Below, piece after piece: positions 1-11,924 of a stretch of 64,000 bases of DNA (position 1 is its first letter; every line of letters starts with the position of its first letter). The stretch is from Glandiceps talaboti (Eukaryota; Hemichordata; Enteropneusta; Spengelidae), in contig NC_135550.1 of assembly GCF_964340395.1 (NCBI RefSeq), positions 24,084,176 through 24,148,175 on the forward strand. The letters run 5' to 3'. The notes below the pieces were generated by a model, which was not told the origin of the DNA, searched no databases, and worked only from the letters and a program-made list of their open reading frames with translations. The translations under genes and the position numbers were made by a program.

Positions 1-2
1 TG

Positions 3-690
3 GTGGACTTCACCCTGAAGGAAGTAGAGGAAGAAAAGGATGTAGGAGTAATTGTGCACAGTAGCTTAAAACCTAGTAGACAATGTTCGGAAGCAGTCAA
101 AAAAGCAAACAAAGTATTTGGAATGATTAAAAGAACTTTTAAATTACGATCAAAGGATATAATACTCAAACTATACAAACAATTCATTCGACCACATCTA
201 GAATATGCCTCACAAGCATGGTCACCATGGCTACAGAAAGACATTGCAACACTTGAGAAAGTACAAAGGCGAGTCACCAAGGTCATCACTGAATATCAAG
301 GCAAACCATACAAGGACAGACTAGCAACATTACAGTTAACTACACTCAAAACACGTCGTATACGAGGGGACATGCTGCAAGTATTTAAAATAATCAACAA
401 CATTGACAAATGTTTGGTTCCACTAGAGAAATCTACATACACTTCTACGAGGGGACATGCTGCAAAACTCCGGAAACAACATGCACGATTGGATCCGCGA
501 AAGAATTGTTTTCCTGTTCGTATTGTTACTGAGTGGAACTCATTACCGGACTATGTTGTACTTTCCAAAAACATCAACGAATTCAAGAATAACATTGATC
601 AACACTTTTGCACCAGATTCTGATGGGATGCCATTATCTCTGGATATTTAATCCCTAACTGAACTAAACTAAACTAAACTAAACTAAACA
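3..690 (+). mobile_element. CR1/L2-type LINE, 3' end (reverse transcriptase C-terminus and tail)
   Basis: An open frame at 3-623 encodes the C-terminal part of a non-LTR retrotransposon reverse transcriptase. Landmarks seen are KDVGVIVHSSLKPS, KLYKQFIRPHLEYASQAWSP, LEKVQRRVTKVI and EWNSLPDYVV, a set typical of CR1/L2-like ORF2 proteins. After the stop the element runs into a (TAAAC)n tail at about 657-690, the short tandem 3' end usual for this group. The element is cut by the window start, so its 5' part is unknown. The visible part has no internal stop, which suggests a fairly young insertion. It lies next to the (CAGA)n tract that marks the left edge of the segmental duplication. Confidence 0.85.
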
Positions 691-691
691 T

Positions 692-692
<1 letters not shown>

Positions 693-772
<80 letters not shown>
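693..772. repeat. (CAGA)n microsatellite at the left edge of duplication copy 1
   Basis: About 80 bp of CAGA units with one interruption. Homology to the second copy (19,920 onward) begins immediately to its right, and the second copy also begins with a CAGA tract. The microsatellite therefore sits at, or may have helped create, the duplication junction. Confidence 0.9.
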
Positions 773-1806
773 CGTACACGTATATACTTACACAAACTCA
801 TTCACATCTATAAAGCAGATGAAGCATGGTATTGTTAATATTTTCAGTGTTTACTGGAATTCTAAGCTACCAATAATAATACATCCCCTCATTTTGTCAA
901 TATCATTAATTATGCAAATGTGTCTTGTAATGTGCATGTTTTAACCATCATATCTATGAGACGAACCAGTCGTCGTATTATCAATATGTCAATCACATTT
1001 CATGAAATTGTGAGCAAGAAAAGATTACTCTATTCTCGTATTTGTAAATCACATTACTTATGTAAATCAGTAAGTCATAAAGAATTCCTTCATGTCATAC
1101 GTAAATATCATGGACATGTGTGTCATAACATCATCAATATATTCTTCACATTTAATGAAATTCAAAGCTAATGTAGACGATATATCACCTAGTAATTTGT
1201 AAATGTCAATAGATATGCAAATGTTGATATAATATATGCAAGCAACGTCAAATACAAATACAAATACACAACACTTGAGTCATTTGTATCACCAATATAT
1301 TCAACATATTCTAAGCCACCAATGGCGTTCTATCACCCTAAGTAGTAAATATAATCAATATAAACACGTATGCGAATTATCTAGATATGCAATACATACC
1401 GATCACATCTGTAGGACATACATGTCATAATAAAATCATTATAGCATCCAAGTTATATAACAGTCTGAGCTACTACTCGTGATGGATGTACCTCAATTAG
1501 TAGACACCATTAATATCACAAAAGGTTCATCAACAAGGTTATGTGTACCACAAGTTGTATAGAATTTGAAGAATACATTCTCAAGTCATTACCTAAATTT
1601 CAAAAACAAATTCATCAATTATTCAAATTAGTTATTACTAGCATAGTGGTTCTATGTGCATTGACAGTATTAGATAAATAAATGATATATTTATTGCTCT
1701 TAAAGGCCAACGGCCCAAATAACACATTTACAAAAAAAGCAAAAGACCATGCGTTCACCATAAGGGGTATTACGTTTTGTTTGAATTGATGATCTAGAGT
1801 TTGAGT

Positions 1807-1875
<69 letters not shown>

Positions 1876-2023
1876 CAAAACGTCATTCGGGATGTAAATG
1901 GTTACAACACAAATACGTCCGAAATATTTCTTCCATTAGATTATTTGTTCTTTCTTTAGTACTAAGATGAACTTTGTCATTACTTTCGAAAGCATTCCTT
2001 GCTACCACTCAGAATGGATTAAT
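773..2023. other. 3' flank of gene P1, no further exon recognised
   Basis: Non-coding sequence downstream of P1 on the minus strand, shared with 19,920-21,167. It contains a second (CAGA)n tract at 1,807-1,874 (66 bp, against about 28 bp at 20,990-21,017 in copy 2). A minus-strand AATAAA (plus-strand 1,690-1,695, again at 20,866-20,871 in copy 2) is a plausible polyadenylation signal about 330 nt past the P1 stop. I looked here for transmembrane-coding exons and found none. Confidence 0.6.
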
Positions 2024-2693
2024 TCATTTTATTCCATTTGTTCTACTACCCACCACTCCTGTTGGAACCGCTTCCAGTGATTTTCGAAATGACGTAAGAT
2101 GATTGCATAAACATACTGTGGCATCAGAATCAGATTCGGGAGAAACCTGTAATAAATATGATAAATGTATCATTCTATATTCCATGACATTATTTTTTTT
2201 TTTGATGTATGACAGATTTTCGATTAATATTTAAACGCAGATGGAATTAGCTCCATTTAATTGGACTCTTTAATCATACTGCTGTGTACAACAAAGGGCT
2301 AAATGTCGTCAAGGGCCCTAAGCTAAAGCAATGATTGTTCGGTTTAAATTGAAAGTCAAATACTTCCTGTCAGGAATGAAAGACTAAAACAATGAAGGAA
2401 TTTACTTGTCAGCAACCAACACTGCACAAGTAGTGATGTAGTAGGTAAAGCCTTCCCAAGTTCGGCCGAGGTAAAATTAAAACTTGGATCGCCATAGCTA
2501 CTTGGCAGATTTGAATTCTGAACCACATTTCAGGTACAGAAGTAAGGTGTATTAAAAGCAAATTATTACTGTTGCGTGTTACTTGAATTGTCAATTCTTA
2601 CCCGGCAACCGTCACGTCTCCATTCTCCGTCCTCCTCTCTCCAATATTTACACACATGTTGTTTCATTATCACTGTAAAATTCGTCTGGATAT
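2024..2693 (-). other. GPS autoproteolysis motif of P1 (two exons)
   Basis: Exon 9 (2693-2602) ends in CKYWREEDGEWRRDGCR and exon 10 (2146-2024) begins VSPESDSDATVCLCNHLTSF. The intron between them is in phase 0 and splits the motif between its second and third cysteines. All four GPS cysteines, both tryptophans and the H-L-T cleavage tripeptide are present, so self-cleavage chemistry should be possible if the GAIN fold forms. A weak internal donor (GTGGTGG|GTAGTA) precedes the stop and could in principle splice onward; no receiving exon is visible. Confidence 0.85.
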
Positions 2694-5600
2694 CTGTGAG
2701 TGAAAATACGGAAAAGACTGTCTTTACATGTATATGTTACAGGGTACCAAGATTAGTGAACGAACGCATATATATACCTATACCTATGTGTCATGTTATT
2801 TAGAATTGGAAAACAGTATCTGTTTATGTTTCTTGTCAAGTGCGGGTGAAGTCCGAAGATTAAATCGTTAGGACATGTTGAAATATGTTTAAAGCTGTTA
2901 CAGGGTGTAACACTGATTGCTGTGCCAAACAATATAAGTACGGTATCTGAATGAAAGAATGTTTTATAATTTCATAAAAATATTCTTATGAACGGTTACT
3001 ATTATTTCAGAACAACATTCACTAAGTCATATCCATCTTTATTAATCGAAGCATTCCGTCTACATAAATTTGTAATCATGACGATCACTAACGACATTGT
3101 AGTCTGAATCCATTCATTAAAGATGTCTAATATCACACAAAGGACCAATCCAATGTTCCAGATGTTCGCTTTATTTGCAAGTGCATGTTATGTTAACTTT
3201 AAAAAACTACTGTAAATATAATGTATGAACTGAAATGAAAATAAACATGTGATATAGGTATTTGATACTTAGTGAATTGACACAATATAATATTACAACT
3301 TTGCAAAATGAAAAAAAAGAACACTTACTGAGTGGTAACTCAAAGGCAAATGTGTAATTTCCACCATGAACCAGTACAGACTCTGGGATGAACATTTTGA
3401 AAGTTGAGCCTTTCAAATACAGGATTCTTGAAAATATCCAGTCACTCGAATTCTCCCCATTACGATCAAAGTAAATACGAATTGTCGTGTTTCCAACTAT
3501 TTTAGATGGACACTTGAGATATAGTGTAAGTGCTACAAATGGCTGTTGAATCTACAGAAAAAAACAAGGTCAAATATCCTGGATTTACTCTTAAACATAT
3601 TATGTTAATGCTGGTGAATATCAGCATTGAAAACCGACTTTCTCTTTCTCTCCGTTTTCTTCGTCTTTGTCTGCCTTTTCTTCAAATTCAACTCCATGAC
3701 ATGCCTGTCCTGCCACAGCGTCTAATGGTAAATTATTCCAGACCACAATAGCCCAGCTGGACAAAATAAGTCTTTTTACATTATTTTGGAATGATGAACT
3801 TTTGGTACATTTTACCGTGCACATCTTCATTGAAAATTGACATACTAAAGTTTTGTCGATAGCTTCTGTTAGTACTAGATTTAAATCACATCGCCAAATT
3901 TCATCTTCCTTAAGTTTGTCAAGAGTTTGAGATTTTGCATCTCATTATTAACTACATTAGGTTTGTAATTCAATTTATTTAAAGATTTTAACAAGTTGAA
4001 CGTACGTTCATGGAATATTAAAGTGTTCGAAAGTTCAGGAGACTTACACAGAAATGCAACAAAATATTCAAGATAGGGAAGAAATTCAAATACTTCTAGT
4101 ATCATTATTATAAAATTTACCTCTGCACTCCATGTATATTCCACTATTTCATTGGCAATGATTTTTGTCACCTCTGTACCATTGTATTGTCTCGGTGAAT
4201 ATGTCCCGAGTCGAATCCTAATGTCTTCCTTTGTATCACTTACTGAAAGTTAGTAGAAATTAACAGAATATAACAAACTGCATCTAGTGTCATTCTGCAG
4301 TTCATATTCACATTCAGTTACTCACTTTAATACAGCGCCTGGCGATGGTACAAACAATTGCTCTGTAGATGTAAATAAATTTCAGCTCCACTTACTATTT
4401 AGCAAAGAAACCATAGTTATTTACAATATCATTGATGACTGCAGCATACACTTTTGTGAATTTCTGAGTGTACACTGCACATCATTACATTAAACGGTAA
4501 CTTTCACTGGTTGAATTATTAATGGTATGTCACAAACTTGGCCATTAAATGTGTATTTATAGTCATCAGGGACACCAGTTATCACGTGATGGTTAATAGT
4601 TTTAATATCCAAACAAAATTTACGACATCATCAACAATCGACAATAATATTGAAGCAAATTAACGTTTATTGTCCTTTATATGTATGTAGAGTTGAAATT
4701 TGTCAACATCTACAGCGCAAACACTGCACTATTATTGCCAGCACTGTATGTAGAGTTGAATTATGTTTACATCTACAGAGTAAACATTGTACTCTTACTG
4801 TCAGCACTGTATGTAGAGTTGAATTGTGTCTACATCTACAGAGCAAGCACTAGACTTTTATTGCCAGCACTGTATGTAGAGTTGAATTATGTCTACATCT
4901 ACTGAGTAAATGCTACACTCTTATTGTCAGCACTGTGTGTAGAGTTGAATTGTGTCTACATCTACTGAGTAAATGCTACACTCTTATTATCAGCACTGTA
5001 TGTAGAGTTGAATTGTGTTTACATCTACAGAGCAAGCACTAGACTTTTATTGCCAGCACTGTATGTAGAGTTGAATTATGTCTACATTTACAGAGCAGAG
5101 TAAATGCTACACTCTTATTGTCAGCACTGTATGTAGAGTTGAATTATGTCTACATCTACAGAGCAAACACTAGACTTTTACTGCCAGCACTGTATGTAGA
5201 GTTGAAATTTGTCAACATCTACAGCGCAAACACTACACTCTTATTGCCAGCACTGTATGTAGAGTTGAATTATGTCTACATCTACAGAGTAAATGCTACG
5301 CTCTTATTGCCAGCACTGTATGTAGAGTTGAATTGTGTCTACATCTACAGAGCAAGCACTAGACTTTTATTGCCAGCACTGTATGTAGAGTTGAATTATG
5401 TCTACATTTACAGAGTAAACATTGTACTCTTACTGTCAGCACTGTATGTAGAGTTGAAGTGCGTCAACATTTACAGGGCAAACACTGCACTCACATTTTC
5501 AGCACTGTGTGTAGAGCTGAATTTTGTCTACATTAAGAGCAAACACTACATTCTTATTGCCAGGACTGTATTCAGAACTGAGATTTGTGAACATCGACAC

Positions 5601-8083
5601 ACTAAACACGTTACATTATTTCGCCATGGTATGTACAGTTGCCCTGACAATGAAAATAAAATTGAAGAATCGAATAAAAAACATTGTCATTTAGTAAATG
5701 AAGAACATTTTATGGAAACTTTAAAGCGCCAATTTGATCATGTCTTTGCCAGGTCTGGTGAATCAAACCTTGGGTGTAAGGTCAACGTACCGGCGTAATT
5801 GTGTACATTCCTTATTTCTGCAATTGAAATGAAGTACTAGTAAATGAAGTATAACCTTAAAGACATATACTTTATCAGAACACACAAGCTGTACAACTGT
5901 TTAATATTCATAGACTGTGATGACGTACCTCGAATTTCCTTTCCATTCTTTCTAGTAAATGATAGACCGATGACGTCAAATATGGCACCACTATCCTGAC
6001 CAGCAAAAGGATTACTTTTGATTTTGTATGACTGAAAAATATATGAAAAAACAACGTTGTTAATGTCCATAACTTGGCGCCATAACTTTACATATACTAA
6101 CTGTAATATTGTGACATTAAAATAACGCTTTACCTTATATACAGTTGTAGTCGTTACTAATTCATTCTATATTTTGCATCATATCTCTCACATTAACATT
6201 ATGAACAGAGCTGTGTCAACAACCAACTGTAAAAAAAGAAACTTTTCCTGCCAACGTATTATCTACAAGACAACAACGGAAAAAAACTATTCCTAACCTT
6301 TGAAAACGCTGAAACGTTTCCTTCCAAAGTCGGAAAGAGTTTCTGGAATGACGGAACAGCAAAACCAGAGTTATCTCCAAGGTCGATGGGCTTATTGCAC
6401 ATACCAGAGATGCTCCCTGATTCCAACTGAAGTAGCACGCTAGACGAATTAATAACTACTGGTATGTTATCCATTTCCATGTTATTCAGAATGAAAGTAG
6501 ATGTTGTATCGATAATGTTCATGACTGTTTCAGTGAATGACTTTGTGGTGTCATTTACATTCTTTTCAGTATTAGCAGGTGTCATCGCCATAGAGGAGAA
6601 ACTATTAGTCAGGCCATCGACAACGCCAAGTATATCTGACATGGAAAGAAAGAAAGAAAGAATGACAGAACGAAAGAAAGGAAAAGAAAAGAAAAGAAAA
6701 CAAGCATGCCCATTTAATACGCAATTTAGGAGATTAATCTTGAATTGTGGGTAAGTGCCCTGGAAGACTTTCTTGACAAAGGGATTTGGGACCATTGCGT
6801 GAAATTTCAGTCCAGTCTAGATAGACCTTAGCTATTTCATTTCGGCGTTTTCTTTCATCAGAAATGTTTAACTATACCATACTTAGATCATAAAATGACC
6901 CAACTCTGAATACAAACATTTCCCGTTTAACCAGCAACCATAATTTGATACGAGTTTGGCTGACAACAGTGCTCCATGTGGTTTGGTACTTATCACCACA
7001 AATAAAATACACCCCATTAATGTATGCAAAGGTGATGAGAATGACGTATTCTACTTTTCCCCTTGATACACTTCAAATTATGACTCTAGTATTCTCACCT
7101 TCAACAATACGTTTACCGTCCACCAGTGTTACATTTAACGTGGATAAACTTGACGTGATGTTACTGAGTGATTTTACAGTATCAATGATCTATCAAATTG
7201 GTTGAAAACAGATATAATACAGGATAAAGAAATGAATAAATGAGTATAAGATGAACTTAACCAAACTATAAACATTGGTGGTATCATAGTTCTAAAGGTA
7301 TGATTGGTACTTTGTATTCACGTGTTCCAGACTCTTATGTGATTACTGTATTTGCAGTAAATTTTCAATACACATTTTATCAATCTAAATCATGATTTCT
7401 TTTGATGTAGCAGTCAAGATAATCAATGAATGGAAAAGTTGAAGTTCTACAGTAAATTGTGCATAGTTATGATTTCTATTTTTGAAATACCTGTCAAACA
7501 ACATACACGGCATGCAATGCAATAAATGTATGCATGATGATTAGAATAGACAGACAAAAGTAGCCTGCTGTGTTCATTCATGTAAAACAAAGGTACAAGC
7601 CAAAGTTGTTAAAATCCACTTATCTGTAACATTATAAAACTAGAGAGATAAAAACTTATCAATCTTCATGGTTCTCAGTTACCAAATAAATAACTTTATG
7701 AAAAAATAATGATGATAATTAGTCTAGTCTTTTAAGACATTCCCATGCCGCACACGATTACGCCAAAGTGAGAATAAGAGACCTAATGCAATAAATTGAA
7801 TTTATATGTTTACATAAATTTGAATATTCGTCAATACCTGTTGTTCAGGAATATCCGAAGTAGCATTATCATTTGCCAGATGTACATATAGTGAATTAAT
7901 ATTTGATGATATTACGGCGAGTTCCTCTGTCGTTACAGAGGGTGTTGTGTGTATTGTTGTTTCAGTTGCTGACAGCGATGATGCTGCTGTTGTTGTTGTT
8001 GCCGTTGTTGTTGTTGCTACTCCTGTTGTTGTTGTTGTTGTTGTTGTTGTTGCTGCTGCTGTTGTTGTTGTTGTTGTTGACGT

Positions 8084-8115
<32 letters not shown>

Positions 8116-11100
8116 TTGTTGTTGTTATTGCCGTTGTTGTTGCTGCTGCTGTTGTTGTTTCTCTCACTGTAAATGAAGCGTGATTTGTCAATACGTGGTC
8201 ACATGGTACATGGTATTTAGAATTTTGCACTGTCCAACGCAACGCAAACTTATGAGCCATGACGTCATATGCGCATGCATACATGTTTTCAAAGCAGACG
8301 AATAAGGCGTCACCTTCTGCTTGTAGAGTAGACACGGGCATAGAAACTTCACGGTTTTAACCATTTTCTGAAGACAAACTAGCCAACCTTGTGTCAGAAA
8401 GGATTTAGAATGAACAAAGTTAGTAATTATTGAAGGACTAAACCCTTCTAGATTCCTGTGATGTTTTCCGAACTACCTTCACTAATGTCATATGGTAACT
8501 CCATGCTACGGTGTACACGCACCTGTATGCCATGGACGAAAAGGACACTTCTGCGCGCAGTATGTGTTTGCCATCATATATAAGATTTGCCATCGTAGAA
8601 ATGATTCGTGAAATGTTTTTGCCTTCGTAGACAGGATTTGTCAATGTAGAAATGATTTCTTTGTACAGTATGTTTTTGCCATCATAGAAATGATTTTTCA
8701 GCGCAGTATGTTTGTGATCGGAAGTACAGGAGCATGCATTTTCAAGCAAACATAATACTCAGGGCAGGACTTTATAATATGACGATTATAGAAACGTTGA
8801 CATTGAGTTGATCTTCAGAAAATATAGCACCAATGGCATTGATACACAAATGTAGGCATGGGAGGTGGGTTAACTGTTTGGTCATCATTCAGCCATAACA
8901 CCATTTTGGATACCAGGTATAGTATTTCATAATGTCAAGGTTAATGTACTGCATTTTTTTGTACAACCACATGAAGGTGACAAAAGATAAGCTGTTCTGA
9001 ATCTATGATTAAATTATAAAAAGGTAGAACTTCTTTGACCCATCAGATGTAGTCTTTGTGACTTACATACATTTTCCATGGCAACCATAATTTTAAGTAA
9101 TAGCAATTTTCCAAGTGTCTTGATGTTGCAATGGACCATATACAATCCGATATATATAGTGAATTTCTACAAATATAGCCATCTATGTATCAAGTAAGAG
9201 TGACGTGCATATGTTACGTTTGAATCACTTTGACTTGTGTAAAAATAGGTTTGTTGATGCATATTTTCACACGCACTTGTGTGTGCGTGCTCTTTGCCAG
9301 ATCTAGACGGGCAAGCAGAACCTGTTCCTATTAAATATAACCACTACGTCCACGGGGGGGGGGGGGGGCTAATAAAAACTGGTGACTGGTATCAATGACA
9401 GTTTTAAAATATTTATAAAAATCCTTTATTAGACTAGATTAGACTAGAATAGTAAATTGCAACACAATATATAGATTTGGGACTTTTGCCAAAATGACTT
9501 TTCGAACATTCAAACAATGTATGCAAATATACATAATCACATGAATGTTGATATGGGCATGGTCTTGTTGCTAAGTATATTTCCAAAACATTTTAAATGG
9601 TTATTCATTTGTCTATTAATCCCTGTTGTTATCTTTGCAATATACATGATTATTTGGCTGTTGCTATGGGTGTGGTGTTGTTGCTAGGCACATTTACACA
9701 CATTTTTGTTTACTCGCTTACCAGATGTTATTATAGCAAAATATACTGGCATTTGGTTGTTGCTAAGGGTGTAGTCATTGTTGCAGGGGTAATTGTGTCA
9801 AAATATTTTGAACAAAATCTGCAGAATAACATTTCTTGAAACATCTCACCAAATTACAGTCTCATTGACCAAGATTTAGTTCAAAATTCACATTTTACAC
9901 CTAATTTGCATATTGCTGATGAGATCATTATGCGCTTCACCTATACACCCTAAATGCATCCCTTTAAACGAACATCTGCCCAGTAGTTTTTGAGTTTATG
10001 TTTTTTGACCAAAATTACATTTCTTATCGAAATCACACACCAGTGGCATGATCACTTTGATTTCAACAATTTCTCAACAAGACACCCAAGGTAATACATC
10101 CACCAAATATCATGGCAATCGGGCCAACGGTTTTTTGCCAACTTTAAGTTGTTTACACATACACACACACAGTTCAGTTGTGCTAAAAAAACTAAATTCA
10201 CTTAGGAGCCATTTTAGTTCTCATCCTACAAAATCAAATTTACTTGTAATGGAATTTGTTTGGTACACCTAAATACAAACATTTCTTTTAATTTTATCAA
10301 ATTTAGAAATGTAAGAATTTTCACCATAGTCAATGCATTGCACTAAAATACAGTAAAGTACTAGTGTCAATAAAAGAACTATTTCCCACACTACACACTG
10401 GCTTTGTATTCATAGCACTATATACTACTACACAAATTTGAAATTGATTGTGCTGTCTGAAACAATTTTCAATTTTGGCCAATTTAGTTGGGGGGGGGGG
10501 GTCCGAGCCTACGTATACGAATTTAGTTTTTATTCTACATTGAACAGGTGATTCCGCCCCTAAATCACATTGAAACAGAAAAGTTAAAAATTGTAAATTA
10601 CTCATAAGATATCTTACCCGCATATTGACGGTAATCAATGCAGCCACCACAGTTACAATGCTCTGCTGTACTACCACACCAACCACCAGATGAACAACAT
10701 GGGATAATACCGTTTGGGTCGCACTGTGCCGGGCTGCCGTCGGACAGAGGAAAACTTGAACCACATCGTGAGTCATGCCTCCACGTTACAGCACCACTTA
10801 CATCTACGCATACAAGATACACAGACATGTCATTCCGTTTGCGTTATGACATGGGGCATGTTGGCTAGGTGGTGGCAACTTAAATCGTCTAATTGAACAT
10901 GACATTTTGAATACTTTTAGAATAAAGTACTTTTATTCTTAAATCAAGAGTTTCCTCCTTTAAAATCCATCATTTTTTTTCAAGTCTACGTACTAGCCCA
11001 TGACATTTACATATTGTATTTGTTTATTAAATGTAACATATCAAATATTTATGCATGCATGCAGTCTCAGTGGCCAAGTAGATAGCGCTCCTGCTTTGTG

Positions 11101-11668
11101 GAACCTTTTGCCCCCTAGAAATTCGCACCGCCGAAACGGTTGATTGTTTTAAACGCCGTTTGAAGACGCATCTTTTTGTGCAATATTTCTGTTAAACTCA
11201 CATTTTACAGGTACATTCATGATATTTTCCCAAGGCTTTTAATATTCGACCTCATTCATAACTGGACATGAATTCTGTTTTAATTTTTTGCTCTTCGACT
11301 ATTTTTGATATGTTCTTACCTCGATCTCTTTTTTATCAGTATTGACTGCATTTTAATTCCCTTGTTTCATGAACATTAATCAAGTGTGTTTTTTGTTTTT
11401 GTTGTGTACAATGCACTGAGACGTATGTGTAGTGCGTTCTTTAAGAATTAAAATAATAAAATAATAATAAGATGTCTGCATACATCTGCAGACAGCAACG
11501 GTTTGTGCTCAGTTACATAATTTCCCCTTTCGAAGAGTAATGTGTCATCGAGAACATGTTTCAATTATTTGGTAAAATGTCTTACAATTGTCAAGAATAT
11601 GTAAAGTACTTACCGTGTGAATATATAACCATACTTAAAATACATGTCAGCCACAAATTAGGATCCAT
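2024..11668 (-). CDS. P1: secreted hevein-like/GAIN/GPS protein, duplication copy 1 (10 exons)
   Basis: Exons, 5' to 3' on the minus strand: 11668-11614, 10803-10618, 8166-7838, 7189-7099, 6635-6298, 6031-5929, 4242-4121, 3551-3329, 2693-2602, 2146-2024. All have AG/GT borders and the phases close to exactly 553 codons. The start ATG lies in caccaccATGG and opens a signal peptide (MDPNLWLTCILSMVIYSHG). Residues 32-73 form an eight-cysteine hevein-like (CBM18-type) domain with PCCSSGGWCGSTAEHC. A Thr/Ala stalk covers about 84-160. Then comes a GAIN-like region with many N-glycosylation sequons (NITS, NVTL, NGTE, NTTI, NYTF, NFTV). GPS motif at 497-533: CKYW...GEW...GC...CLCNHLTSF, cleavage expected at L530/T531. 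It resembles ectodomains of adhesion GPCRs or polycystin-1-like proteins, but a TGA follows 23 residues after the cleavage point and no membrane segment is present. The reading is mine; family membership beyond the hevein-like and GPS motifs is inferred. Confidence 0.8.
4676..5570. repeat. 63-bp minisatellite, about 14 units, in an intron of P1
   Basis: The unit reads gtatgtagagttgaattatg, then tctacatctacagagcaaac, then a variable actcttattgccagcact part. Unit starts fall near 4682, 4746, 4808, 4871, 4935, 4997, 5060, 5128, 5191, 5255, 5318, 5381, 5444 and 5507. One unit near 5,090 carries a short extra duplication. Copy 2 has only about three units (23,630-23,775). Each unit contains tgtaga and tctaca, which can pair as a small hairpin. 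Because 63 is divisible by three, the array stays open in some frames, but it lies inside an intron of the minus-strand gene and looks non-coding. Confidence 0.9.
6642..6700. repeat. GAAA-rich purine tract beside P1 exon 5
   Basis: Interrupted GAAA and AAGAAA units. On the minus strand this is a CTTT tract ending just before the exon 5 acceptor (catgtcag|ATATAC). It is the short counterpart of the pure array at 24,635-24,715 in copy 2. Confidence 0.75.
7838..8166 (-). other. P1 exon 3: Thr/Ala-rich stalk coded by an ACN/GCN microsatellite
   Basis: The exon begins after a good acceptor (cttcatttacag) and its 329 nt keep phase 1 to phase 0. Roughly 75 residues are almost only Thr and Ala, read from an (ACA/GCA)n array. 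After that come TETTIHTTPSVTTEEL and the start of the GAIN-like region (VISSNINSLYVHLAND). Such stalks are normally O-glycosylated and extended. Copy 2 lacks the array and starts this exon at a different acceptor. Confidence 0.7.
8420..8960. repeat. Copy-1-specific intron segment with a degenerate minisatellite
   Basis: Copy 2 lacks these roughly 540 bp: it joins agaatgaacac directly to tgtacaaccacatgaagg at about 26,068. From about 8,568 to 8,710 a loose unit of about 35 bp recurs (tttgccatcgtagaaatgatt). No gene was seen in it. Confidence 0.6.
9480..10200. repeat. About 110-bp interspersed repeat plus adjoining CA-rich repeat, intron of P1
   Basis: Loose repeats of a unit containing cctgttgttatctttgcaat, then ttggctgttgctatgggtgt, then ggtgttgttgctaggca. 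The same unit occurs at 26,940-27,430 and again in the unique spacer at 16,840-17,400, so it is a dispersed family and not only part of the duplication. It is followed by a second repeat (tttgcatattgctgatgaga ... accagtggcatgat) ending in a CA tract, much longer in copy 2 (27,669-27,710). Confidence 0.65.
10618..10803 (-). other. Hevein-like (CBM18-type) chitin-binding exon of P1
   Basis: A single symmetrical phase 1-1 exon encodes the whole domain, which suits exon shuffling. Eight cysteines follow the order CG, C, CC, WCG, HC, NC, GC and end in IDY. The core CCSSGGWCG matches the hevein signature of a CC pair followed by GWCG. Binding to chitin or another GlcNAc polymer is inferred from the family, not shown. 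Confidence 0.85.
11085..11470 (+). mobile_element. LINE 3' fragment inserted into copy 1
   Basis: Translation gives a C-terminal LINE signature: LWN..LPP followed, one frame over, by LEIRTAETVDCFKRRLKTHL, so there is one frameshift. The 3' tail ends in an (ATA)n-like run. The copy 2 locus shows the empty site, gtagata|agatgtctg. The fragment therefore landed after the duplication, within a tRNA-like sequence, and sequence to its right was lost. Confidence 0.75.
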
Positions 11669-11924
11669 GGTGGTGAGTGAATGTAACCATTTTCTTTCTT
11701 AAGGAGAACTAGAAAATGAACATTTACACAGCATTAGAAAACAATGTTGGCATTTGCAATGAACGGTGATTGGATAGTTCTAAAATTTGGTCGATGACGT
11801 AGAACTATATACATTAGTGTCATAACAACAATCTATGCATACTTAGTGCTGAACGACAGAGTGTTAACAATTACAGTTGCAGTTACATTCATATATAATG
11901 GCGGAATTCAGATATTCAGATGCT

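Noticed and set aside
4676-5570. Regularly spaced repeats that could suggest a CRISPR array
   Set aside because: The units are head-to-tail with no unique spacers, in intron-containing animal DNA; this is a minisatellite.
5118-5798. 226-residue ORF with LYVELNYVYIYRANT-type repeats on the plus strand
   Set aside because: It is the 63-bp minisatellite read in an open frame, sits in an intron of P1, and copy 2 lacks most of it.
8186-8341. Possible extra coding sequence (LFVCFENMYACAYDVMAHKF) continuing P1 exon 3 upstream
   Set aside because: A good acceptor at 8,167 lies downstream of it, the phase from exon 2 fits only that acceptor, and using the further upstream acceptor meets a stop. It is probably intron.
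7838-8350. Reading P1 as a pseudogene because the P2-type acceptor leads to a stop in copy 1
   Set aside because: The alternative acceptor keeps the whole gene open with closing phases, so no defect needs to be assumed.
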